64,000 nucleotides of DNA. Origin: CBDDFQ01 sp965227035. Lineage in GTDB: Bacteria > Pseudomonadota > Gammaproteobacteria > Burkholderiales > Burkholderiaceae_C. The position numbers and the translations under genes were made by a program. The notes beneath the pieces were generated by a model that was not told the DNA's origin, did no database searches, and saw only the letters and a program-made list of their open reading frames with translations. Shown here in pieces: positions 56,964 to 64,000 of this stretch. The stretch is taken from contig OZ245724.1 of assembly GCA_965227035.1 (NCBI GenBank), positions 682,001 to 746,000 of the forward strand, in the 5' to 3' direction. How positions within the stretch are numbered: the stretch's first letter is position 1; each line of letters starts with the position of its first letter.

Positions 56964-58403
56964 ATGAAAAAGTTATTGTTTGTTCTAGCGACAAGTTTGT
57001 ATCTGGCGGGCTGTGGTGGCGGAGGAGCGGGTGGCGCTGGAGCGGCTGCCGCGCCCGATGCGTCGAGTTTGTCGGCTCAGGGAGATGGGCTGACGACCGC
57101 TCAGATTGGCCGCGTGACGATACGCGATAACGAAAAGGGTCCATTCACACTGATGGGCACGATCAGCGGGTTGCTGGGTGACGGACTCGCGCTCGATGAC
57201 GGCTGGGGTATCGCTGCAATGATGCAGAAGAGCACGATCTTCGCCTTTATCGGTCACGTGCCCGCGAACTCCGAATACAGCGTTCGTGTGGCGAGGCAGC
57301 CAGTCAATCCGACCCAGTCGTGCACTATCGAGAACAACCATGGCCGCGCGACCACGACAGTGTCGAACATGGCTGTGAATTGCGTGCTCGCAGCGAAGTT
57401 CGCGATCGTCGCGAAGAAAACGCCAGCCGGTGGGGTTCTCGAAACGTTTGCGTATGACCAGACGACAGGAATGATTGGCGAAAAGCCGTTGAAGTCTGAG
57501 CCTCTGCTGGGAGCAGAGACGGATAGCTCGAAATCGCTGCGATTGCTCAGAAATCCGAAGAAGAGCACGGTGTACCTGGTGTCCGAAGAGCGCAAGATGA
57601 TCGAGCCGTTTGCCGTCGACGAAAGAACGGGGGCGCTCAAGAGACTCGATTGGGTTAGCTACGAAACGCCGCGCGATGGTATCGCCATCAATTCATCCGG
57701 AACCCGAATTTATTCGTTGAATGCCGGCGGTTCGAAGCTGATCGTCAGCTCACTTGGAGAGAGCGGTGAGTTTGTCAAAGGGCAGTACCGCGTGTGGAAC
57801 CTGACCGGCGGCGATTCGCTGACCAGCCTTCTTGGAAGCGCTGACGACAAGCATCTTTATGCGACGTCGAAGTCCGGCGTTGTTATCACCTTCGACATTG
57901 AAGAAGACGGCACGCCTTCGCAGAGTGCGACGATTACGGGATATCTCGGTCTGAACGGACTTGCAATTTCGCCAAAGTTTGACTTCGCCTTCGCTTCGCG
58001 AGACAACTGGAACTCGATCGCTTTTCTAAAGCTCGACCAGACAGGCGAGATCACTTCGATCACGAACTACTCGTACGACGGAATTTTTTCTAATTTGAAG
58101 GGCCTGACCTTCGATCCGACCGGAGCTTTCTTGTTTGGGATCGACGGCACTAGAAACAGTCTGTTCATGTTCAAAATCGATAAGGCTTCTGGCGAACCAA
58201 CTTTGACGTCTGTACGGGCCGTCGATGCGAACTCCAGCGCAGCTGTATCGGTGGATCCACAAGGTCGCTTCGTTTACGTTTCCGCCTCCAGTGGCTCGGG
58301 TTTTGTTCGAGCGTTCAGCATCGATGCAAAAACAGACTCCTTGACGGAAGTGCAGATAAATCAGGGTGCGGGCGCCTCGGCATTCGGCGTCCAGCTTTAT
58401 TGA
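56964..58403 (+). CDS. Beta-propeller lipoprotein, paralogue 4 (most diverged)
   Basis: A 479-residue paralogue with the clearest lipobox, LAGC, then GGGGAGG. The N-domain (about 45-145) has GPFTLMGTISGLLGDGLAL and two cysteines (QSCTIENNHG, VNCVLA). Propeller blades include PQGRFVYVSAS and PTGAFLFGID, and the end is AFGVQLY. It shares the plan of the other three but is the most divergent. No clear Shine-Dalgarno sequence. It converges with crcB. Confidence 0.85.
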   Translation: MKKLLFVLATSLYLAGCGGGGAGGAGAAAAPDASSLSAQGDGLTTAQIGRVTIRDNEKGPFTLMGTISGLLGDGLALDDGWGIAAMMQKSTIFAFIGHVPANSEYSVRVARQPVNPTQSCTIENNHGRATTTVSNMAVNCVLAAKFAIVAKKTPAGGVLETFAYDQTTGMIGEKPLKSEPLLGAETDSSKSLRLLRNPKKSTVYLVSEERKMIEPFAVDERTGALKRLDWVSYETPRDGIAINSSGTRIYSLNAGGSKLIVSSLGESGEFVKGQYRVWNLTGGDSLTSLLGSADDKHLYATSKSGVVITFDIEEDGTPSQSATITGYLGLNGLAISPKFDFAFASRDNWNSIAFLKLDQTGEITSITNYSYDGIFSNLKGLTFDPTGAFLFGIDGTRNSLFMFKIDKASGEPTLTSVRAVDANSSAAVSVDPQGRFVYVSASSGSGFVRAFSIDAKTDSLTEVQINQGAGASAFGVQLY

Positions 58404-58459
58404 AGCTCCTCGAAGCTGCCTGAAGGCCTGAATAGATCGGAGCGGGTAAGGCGACGTTC

Positions 58460-58846
58460 TTAAGCGCCGCCTCGGGATGCGAACGCGAAAACCGTTCGCA
58501 TGCCCGCGTAAGTCATCAGCAGCGATCCCACGACATGGAGCGCCGCCGTCCCGAAGGCCAGCCCGAAGCGCTGTTGGCTCAGCATCAATACGACTTCTGC
58601 TGAGAAGCTTGAAAAGGTAGTGAGGCCGCCCAGAAATCCGGTAATGAGCGCCAGTCGCCATACCGGATCGAGGTTCGGCCATATCTGAAAGGTCGCCACT
58701 GCGATCCCAATCAGATAACCGCCCGCAAGGTTTGCGGCCAGCGTGCCCCACGGGAGCACGCCACCAGGCGTGAGCCAGAGTCCTAGACCCCAGCGTGCGA
58801 GAGCGCCGACCGAGGCGCCGATGCATATGGCAATGACGTTGAGCAT
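58460..58846 (-). CDS. crcB: Fluoride efflux transporter CrcB
   Basis: A 128-residue protein with four membrane segments. WGTLAANLAGGYLIG and GFLGGLTTFSSFSAE are the channel signatures, including the Phe and Ser/Thr residues of the Fluc fluoride pathway; it acts as a dimer. It lies 91 bases downstream of dctM on the same strand. No clear fluoride riboswitch was found in that gap. Confidence 0.95.
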   Translation of the reverse strand: MLNVIAICIGASVGALARWGLGLWLTPGGVLPWGTLAANLAGGYLIGIAVATFQIWPNLDPVWRLALITGFLGGLTTFSSFSAEVVLMLSQQRFGLAFGTAALHVVGSLLMTYAGMRTVFAFASRGGA

Positions 58847-58937
58847 GCCGCCATTATTTATCAGACCCGAGGCGACTCGAGTAAGTGACTCTTGTCGCTT
58901 CAGCGTCTCGCCCCGCGTGCATCGCCAACCCCCAGAA

Positions 58938-60239
58938 TCAAAGCTTCATGTTCACCGGAAGATAAGTGACGATAGCCGGCACGAAGTAGATCAGCAGAAT
59001 TGCGATCACCATCAGCGCGAACATCGGCATGGTGACTCGCGCGATGTAGGTCAGCTGTTTGCCGGTCATGCCCTGCAGCACGAACAGGTTGAACCCAACC
59101 GGCGGTGTGATCTGAGCCATCTCGACAACCAGCACGATGAAAATGCCGAACCACAGCGGATCGATTCCTGCTGCAACGACGGTGGGCATGATGACGCCCA
59201 TCGTTAGCACCACCATCGAAATGCCGTCAAGGAAACATCCGAGTACGACATAGAAAACGGTCAGCGCGCAGATGAGCTGGAATTGCGTAAGCCCTTGCGT
59301 CGCGATCCATTCGGCAAGATGTCGCGGCAGGCCGATGTAGCCCATTGCCAGCGTCAGGAATGCGGCCCCTGCCAGGATCAGCGCGATCATGCAGTACAGG
59401 CGCGTTGCGCCCATCAACGATTCTTTGAAGCTGTTCCAGTTGAGCGATCCCTGGACGGCAGAAAGAACGAGCGATCCTATGACGCCAACGGCGGCGGCTT
59501 CCGTTGCGGTCGCGATGCCTGCATAGATCGATCCGAGCACTGCCGCAATCAGCAGCACCACCGGGATGAGACTTCGAGACTCGTTGAGCTTTTGCATGAA
59601 GGTCATCGAGGTATCGGCGGGAGGAACCTTCTCCGGGTTCCTGATTGCCCAGAACGCGATGTAGCCCGAGAACAGCATCGCGAGCATCAGGCCGGGAAGC
59701 ACGCCCGCAATGAATAGCTTCGCGATCGACACATCGGCGGTCACGCCGTAGACGATCATGATGATCGATGGGGGAATGAGCAGCCCGAGCGTGCCCGCGC
59801 CCGCGAGAGTTCCGATGACGATGTCGTCGGGGTAGCCGCGTTTCTTCAACTCAGGCAAGGTCATCTTGCCGATGGTCGCGCAGGTCGCGGCGCTGGATCC
59901 CGATACCGCAGCGAAGATCGTGCAGCCTGCCACGTTCGTATGCAGCAATCGGCCCGGCAGAGATTGCATCCAGGGCGCGAGTCCCTTGAACATGTCCTGC
60001 GACAGTCTGGTGCGGAAAAGAATTTCTCCCATCCAGACGAAAAGCGGCAGCGCAGTCAGAGTCCAGCTCGAAGCCGAACCCCAGGTCGTGACCGCCATCG
60101 CGTCGCCAGCCGGACGCGATGAGAACAGCTGCATGCCGATCCACGCAACGCCGGAAAGCGTCAGCCCGATCCAGACCCCACTCCCGAGAATAAGAAACAG
60201 CGCTGCGATGAGCAGGCCCGTAATGGCGAGGTCGTTCAT
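58938..60239 (-). CDS. dctM: TRAP transporter large permease
   Basis: A 433-residue permease with about 12 membrane segments. The family elements SSAATCATIGKMTLPELKKRGY and GAGTLGLLIPPSI are present, as is ITPPVGFNLFVLQG near the C-terminus. It forms the ion-coupled channel with DctQ. It lies 38 bases downstream of dctQ. Confidence 0.96.
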   Translation of the reverse strand: MNDLAITGLLIAALFLILGSGVWIGLTLSGVAWIGMQLFSSRPAGDAMAVTTWGSASSWTLTALPLFVWMGEILFRTRLSQDMFKGLAPWMQSLPGRLLHTNVAGCTIFAAVSGSSAATCATIGKMTLPELKKRGYPDDIVIGTLAGAGTLGLLIPPSIIMIVYGVTADVSIAKLFIAGVLPGLMLAMLFSGYIAFWAIRNPEKVPPADTSMTFMQKLNESRSLIPVVLLIAAVLGSIYAGIATATEAAAVGVIGSLVLSAVQGSLNWNSFKESLMGATRLYCMIALILAGAAFLTLAMGYIGLPRHLAEWIATQGLTQFQLICALTVFYVVLGCFLDGISMVVLTMGVIMPTVVAAGIDPLWFGIFIVLVVEMAQITPPVGFNLFVLQGMTGKQLTYIARVTMPMFALMVIAILLIYFVPAIVTYLPVNMKL

Positions 60240-60277
60240 TTTTTTGTGTCGCTTGATGCGTCGTTTTATATGCGCCG

Positions 60278-60787
60278 TTACTCGTTATGAAGCGCGTCTT
60301 GGGGTTCGAACTGCACGCGACGTCCAAGAATTTCCATCACGAAGTCGTCGAGCAAGGCGATGGCCAACACGATGCTGCCAATTGCCATCGGGATCTGCGG
60401 AATCCAGAGCGGAGTGGCGTCGTTGGCGGTCGAGATGTCGTGGAACGAGTACGACTGGAACACGAGGCGTGTGCTGTAGTAAGCAGCCAGCAACGCGAGA
60501 AGAAATCCGGCGCCCAGCGACCAGATTTCCAGCGCGCGTTTGGCACCGCCCTGCAGTCGCGAAAGAAGCAGCGTGACGCGAATGTGCTCGCCACGCTTGA
60601 GCGTATGCGCAAGCGCGAGAAATCCCGCGCCTGCCATGAAATAGCCTGCGTAGGCATCGCTGCCTCGCAGGTTGAAGTGCAGCTGCCGTCCAGCGATCGA
60701 CATGGTCACCATGATCAGCAGTCCGATCATGCAGAGCGCTGCGAGAACCGCCGCGCCGTCGTATAAGGCCTCTAGTGTCTTTCGCAT
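60278..60787 (-). CDS. dctQ: TRAP transporter small permease
   Basis: A 169-residue protein with four membrane segments, the usual DctQ size. RGSDAYAGYFMAGAGFLALAHTLKRGEHIRV contains the conserved 'HxxxxGEHIRV' segment. It lies between dctP (20 bases) and dctM. Confidence 0.94.
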   Translation of the reverse strand: MRKTLEALYDGAAVLAALCMIGLLIMVTMSIAGRQLHFNLRGSDAYAGYFMAGAGFLALAHTLKRGEHIRVTLLLSRLQGGAKRALEIWSLGAGFLLALLAAYYSTRLVFQSYSFHDISTANDATPLWIPQIPMAIGSIVLAIALLDDFVMEILGRRVQFEPQDALHNE

Positions 60788-60807
60788 GAGCGGGTCAGCC
60801 TCGCAGA

Positions 60808-61788
60808 TTATTTGTTGTACGCGTCGACAATGGCTTTGCCTTCGTCGCCAGTCTTGTCAAGCCATTCCTTGATCATGGTGTCGCCGACTTTTTTCATGTC
60901 TGCCTTGAGTTGGGGCGAGGGCGGAAGAATCTGCATGCCGTTGGCGCGCAGCTTGTCCAGCGTCTCGGCATTGGCCTTCTGGCTCATCGCCCATCCACGG
61001 GTTTCCGCTTCTGCTCCGGCTTTAATCACTGCGGCTTTGGTGGGCGCGTCCAGCGCATCGAAGGCAGACTTGTTCACCAGCACTGCGTTCTTGGGCAGCC
61101 AGGCTTGCGTGTCGTACCAGTACTTGATGTATTCATAGGTCTTGGTGTCGTAGCCGGTGGAGCCCGAAGACATGTACGACTCGATCACGCCGGTCGCCAT
61201 GGCCTGCGAGAGTTCAGCTGCCTGCACGGTCACGGGCTGTGCGCCCACGAGTTCCGCAATGCGCGCGGTTTGCGGGTTGTAAGCACGCCATTTCACGCCC
61301 TTCAGGTCGGCTGCCGAGGAGATGGGCTTCTTGACGTAGATGCCTTGCGGGGGCCATGCCACTGCGTACAGCAACATCATTCCCTGCTCGCCGAATTTCT
61401 TCTCGAGCGCGGGCTTTTGCGCTTTGTAGAGCTTCATGCCGGCGTCGTAGCTGTCGGCCAGGAACGGAATCGCGTCCATGCCATAAATTTGAGATTCGTT
61501 GCTGTAGGCCGAGAGCAGGATTTCACCGATCTGAGCTTGGTTGCCTTGGACAGCCCGCTTGATTTCCGGCGCCTTGAACAGCGCACCATTGGCATGCACC
61601 GTGATCTTGAGCTTGCCCGCAGTTGCCTTGTCGACATCGGCCGCGAACTGCATCAGGTTCTCGGTGTGGAAGTTGGTAGCGGGATAGCCGGCGGGCAAAT
61701 CCCACTTGGTTTGTGCCGAGACGCCGAACGAGGCCAGCGAGAAAGCGACTGCTGCAGTCGCAGGGATCAAAGCAAGTTTCAGTTTCAT
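60808..61788 (-). CDS. dctP: TRAP transporter substrate-binding protein (possible pyroglutamate binder)
   Basis: A 326-residue binding protein with a Sec signal ending SLASFGVSAQ. The mature part starts TKWDLPAGYPATNFHTEN and has GKLKITVHANGALFKAPEIKR, which resembles the Bordetella DctP6/DctP7 proteins known to bind pyroglutamate. The WRAYNPQTARIAEL stretch contains the conserved Arg that binds a carboxylate. Adjacent 5-oxoprolinase-type gene and regulator make pyroglutamate the leading candidate. First gene of the dctPQM unit. Confidence 0.9.
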   Translation of the reverse strand: MKLKLALIPATAAVAFSLASFGVSAQTKWDLPAGYPATNFHTENLMQFAADVDKATAGKLKITVHANGALFKAPEIKRAVQGNQAQIGEILLSAYSNESQIYGMDAIPFLADSYDAGMKLYKAQKPALEKKFGEQGMMLLYAVAWPPQGIYVKKPISSAADLKGVKWRAYNPQTARIAELVGAQPVTVQAAELSQAMATGVIESYMSSGSTGYDTKTYEYIKYWYDTQAWLPKNAVLVNKSAFDALDAPTKAAVIKAGAEAETRGWAMSQKANAETLDKLRANGMQILPPSPQLKADMKKVGDTMIKEWLDKTGDEGKAIVDAYNK

Positions 61789-61867
61789 GTGATCTTCTCC
61801 GTCAAGGTTGTGTGGTGTGCCAATGTAATTGCAGGAGTCGGACAACCGGGTTGGTAATTTCCCGTAA

Positions 61868-61886
61868 TGTTGATAAATTGTCAACA
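61868..61886. promoter_or_regulatory. Palindromic operator in the dctP / regulator divergent promoter
   Basis: TGTTGA, seven bases (TAAATTG), TCAACA: a perfect 6-bp inverted repeat in the gap between dctP and the winged-helix regulator. It is a natural site for that MarR-like dimer. Binding is inferred. Confidence 0.6.
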
Positions 61887-61983
61887 AACTGTTTTTGAAC
61901 TCCCTACAATTCGGATCCATGCAATATCGATGCCACCTTTCGCAAGCACCTTCAAAGCAGGATTGCCGACCAACGTGACCAAC

Positions 61984-62502
61984 ATGACCAAGAAAACAAA
62001 CATCGTGTCCTCGCCTCATCTCGTCTCGCCGCAGAGTGCGGAGATGAGCGAATTCGAGTTCGGACTCATCGTGTCCGGCAATGCGTTCAACCGTTGGGTC
62101 GTGCACTGCATGAGTGCAGCGGGGCTGAAAGACCTGACGCCGCTGGACGTTCTGGTGCTTCACCACATCACGCATCGTGCACGCGATAAACGACTCGCCG
62201 ACATCTGCTTCATCATGAATGTGGAAGACACCCATCTCATCAATTACTCGCTGAAGAAGCTGCAGAACCTTGGCGTTGTTCAAGCGAGCAAGAACGGCAA
62301 GGAAGTGACCTATTCCGCGACGGTGGAAGGTCAGGAATACGTTCGACGCTATCGCGAAATCCGCGAGCGTTGTTTGATCGAAACCCTCGGCGCAGGCGAA
62401 GGCCTGAACCGCGACATAGGAGAAGTAGCCAGACTTCTTCGCGTTCTGTCCGGCGTCTATGACCAGGCGGCACGCGCTGCCGCCTCACTCGAGTTCTCAT
62501 GA
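61984..62502 (+). CDS. Winged-helix MarR-like regulator of the TRAP/oxoprolinase locus
   Basis: A 172-residue protein, taking the ATG at 61984; the frame is open to 61867 with other possible starts. The region FEFGLIVSGNAFNRWVVHCM then LTPLDVLVLHHITHRARDKRLADIC and VEDTHLINYSLKKLQNLGVV fit the predicted MarR-type family (COG5631-like) found beside TRAP and hydantoinase genes. Its stop overlaps the oxoprolinase start by four bases (ATGA). It probably controls both divergent units. Confidence 0.8.
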   Translation: MTKKTNIVSSPHLVSPQSAEMSEFEFGLIVSGNAFNRWVVHCMSAAGLKDLTPLDVLVLHHITHRARDKRLADICFIMNVEDTHLINYSLKKLQNLGVVQASKNGKEVTYSATVEGQEYVRRYREIRERCLIETLGAGEGLNRDIGEVARLLRVLSGVYDQAARAAASLEFS

Positions 62503-64000
62503 GCACCCAAGCGAAAAACAACCAGAGCAATCAACCGAACCACAGCCCGCGCTGGCAGTTCTGGATCGATCGTGGCGGCACGTTCACCGATGTGGTGGGA
62601 CGCAAACCCGATGGATCGTTGGTCACGCACAAACTCCTCTCCGAAAACCCCGAGCGGTATCGGGACGCCGCTGTAGCAGGCATTCGATTTCTCCTTGGCG
62701 TCGAACCCGGCGCACCGGTGCCCGCAGATCAGGTCGAGGCGGTGAAGATGGGAACGACAGTGGCCACGAATGCGCTGCTCGAACGCAAGGGAGAGCAGAC
62801 GCTGCTGGTCACGACGAAAGGGTTTCGGGATGCATTGCGAATCGCGTATCAAAACCGCCCGCGCCTGTTCGATCGGCGAATCGTTTTGCCGGAGTTGTTG
62901 TATTCGAGGGTGATCGAAGCCGACGAGCGAATGGATGCGCAGGGCGAGGTCATCGCCCCGCTCGACGAAGCCTCCTTGCGCAAAGAACTCCAGAGCGCGT
63001 TCGATGACGGCCTGCGATGCGCGGCGGTGGTGTTCATGCACGGCTATAGATACACGCTGCATGAACGACGCGCCGGCGAGATCGCCAGGGAAATCGGATT
63101 CACGCAGGTGAGCGTGAGTCACGAAACCAGCCCGCTCATGAAGTTCGTGAGCCGTGGCGACACGACCGTGGTCGATGCCTATCTGTCGCCGATTCTCCGG
63201 CGATACGTCGATCAGGTCGCCAGTGAAATGCCGGGCGTGCCGCTGTACTTCATGCAGTCGTCTGGCGGCTTGACCAGTGCAAGTTCGTTCCAGGGCAAAG
63301 ACGCGATCCTGAGCGGTCCCGCTGGCGGAATCGTCGGCATGGCGCGCACGGCGGAAATCGGGCTCGAGACCGACGACATCAAAGTCATCGGCTTCGACAT
63401 GGGTGGAACGTCGACCGACGTGAGCCATTACGCCGGCGAGTTCGAGCGCGAATTCGAGACTCAAGTAGCAGGCGTACGAATGCGCGCACCGATGATGAGC
63501 ATTCACACGGTGGCCGCAGGTGGCGGATCGATTCTTCGATTCGACGGATCGCGATTCCGCGTCGGCCCCGAGAGCGCGGGCGCCAATCCGGGCCCTGCGA
63601 GTTATAGACGCGGTGGTCCGCTTGCGGTGACCGACGCGAACGTGATGCTCGGCAAGATACAGCCGGAGTATTTCCCCGCAGTCTTCGGGCCGAAAGGTGA
63701 CGAGCGTTTGAGTCGCGAGGCGGTTCAGGCGAAGTTCGCCGAGCTCGCAACCAGCACTGGCCGCAGAGCGGAGGAAGTGGCTGAAGGATTCATCGATATC
63801 GCTGTTCAACAAATGGCGAACGCGATCAAGAAAATCTCGGTGGCTCGCGGGTACGACGTCACCCGCTATACGCTGCAGTGCTTCGGCGGTGCCGGCGGGC
63901 AGCATGCGTGCCTCGTAGCCGATGCGCTGGGTATGAAGCGTGTGTTCGTGCATCCGTTGGCGGGCGTGCTGTCCGCGTACGGCATGGGCCTGGCCGATCA
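62499..64000 (+). CDS. 5-oxoprolinase / hydantoinase A family protein (5' part)
   Basis: The first 500 codons, open to the window end. WQFWIDRGGTFTDVVGR, MGTTVATNALLERKGE, FDMGGTSTDV, AAGGGSILRFDG and the FGGAGGQHAC segment are the HyuA/OplA ATPase signatures. The opening WQFWIDRGG and KLLSENPERYRDAAVAGIR are those of fused ATP-dependent 5-oxoprolinases, which are about 1200 residues long with a HyuB half. The ATP-driven opening of 5-oxoproline to glutamate would fit the neighbouring TRAP system. Start overlaps the regulator stop. The 3' part is outside the window. Confidence 0.92.
   Translation, partial: MSTQAKNNQSNQPNHSPRWQFWIDRGGTFTDVVGRKPDGSLVTHKLLSENPERYRDAAVAGIRFLLGVEPGAPVPADQVEAVKMGTTVATNALLERKGEQTLLVTTKGFRDALRIAYQNRPRLFDRRIVLPELLYSRVIEADERMDAQGEVIAPLDEASLRKELQSAFDDGLRCAAVVFMHGYRYTLHERRAGEIAREIGFTQVSVSHETSPLMKFVSRGDTTVVDAYLSPILRRYVDQVASEMPGVPLYFMQSSGGLTSASSFQGKDAILSGPAGGIVGMARTAEIGLETDDIKVIGFDMGGTSTDVSHYAGEFEREFETQVAGVRMRAPMMSIHTVAAGGGSILRFDGSRFRVGPESAGANPGPASYRRGGPLAVTDANVMLGKIQPEYFPAVFGPKGDERLSREAVQAKFAELATSTGRRAEEVAEGFIDIAVQQMANAIKKISVARGYDVTRYTLQCFGGAGGQHACLVADALGMKRVFVHPLAGVLSAYGMGLAD

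Noticed and set aside
58847..58937. Fluoride riboswitch before crcB
   Set aside because: There is a GGCGATG string, but the paired partner and second conserved block of that riboswitch are not in place.
61867..61983. Earlier start for the winged-helix regulator
   Set aside because: An upstream start would place the operator palindrome inside the gene and adds residues not typical of the family.

Overview
The window looks like chromosomal DNA from a betaproteobacterium of the order Burkholderiales. The evidence is gene content and order: a CobD-like gene, then rsgA, a pterin dehydratase, an M48 protease and orn; thrB, a small DUF2782-like gene and polA; a Rieske oxygenase, xseB, ispA and dxs; a BPSS1780-type membrane protein; and several TRAP transporters. 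The genus cannot be named from the sequence alone. Coding density is high and I see no insertion sequence, prophage, CRISPR array or rRNA operon.

Layout. 1-6.9 kb: housekeeping genes (NUDIX tail, CobD-like, rsgA, pterin dehydratase, M48 protease, orn, a DEAD-box RNA helicase with a long leader). 7-12.1 kb: a catabolic operon of acyl-CoA dehydrogenase, class III CoA transferase, FAS1/HTD2-type hydratase and CitE-like lyase, with a divergent LysR regulator. This fits C5-dicarboxylate (methylsuccinate, mesaconate, itaconate type) degradation. 12.1-26 kb: a BarA-like hybrid histidine kinase downstream of one 10.4-kb gene for a 3467-residue surface protein made of about ten Ig-like repeats, SdrD-type B repeats and a C-terminal barrel-like region. 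26-32.6 kb: MFS transporter, GrlR-like protein, RidA, GST, GAF protein, tRNA-Lys(CUU), kynurenine-formamidase-like hydrolase with a triplicated 3' end, and GMP reductase. 32.7-41 kb: uvrD, a FecR/Tat protein with a membrane protein, thrB and polA. 41-51.8 kb: MctP with a tiny DUF3311 partner, tautomerase, ZIP metal transporter, sulfurtransferase, EamA exporter, Rieske oxygenase, the xseB-ispA-dxs isoprenoid block and an orphan TRAP binding protein. 52-58.4 kb: four paralogous beta-propeller lipoproteins in tandem. 58.4-64 kb: crcB and a complete DctPQM TRAP system, divergent from a winged-helix regulator and a 5-oxoprolinase-type gene that runs off the window.

The two least ordinary regions are the giant repeat/barrel protein with its duplicated upstream motif and adjacent hybrid kinase, and the four-gene lipoprotein array, in which each member carries the same short N-terminal two-cysteine domain ahead of a propeller. 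The two metabolic modules (C5-dicarboxyl-CoA degradation; TRAP plus oxoprolinase, probably pyroglutamate uptake and hydrolysis) are coherent and testable. Annotations rest on reading motifs and gene order; no database search was run.
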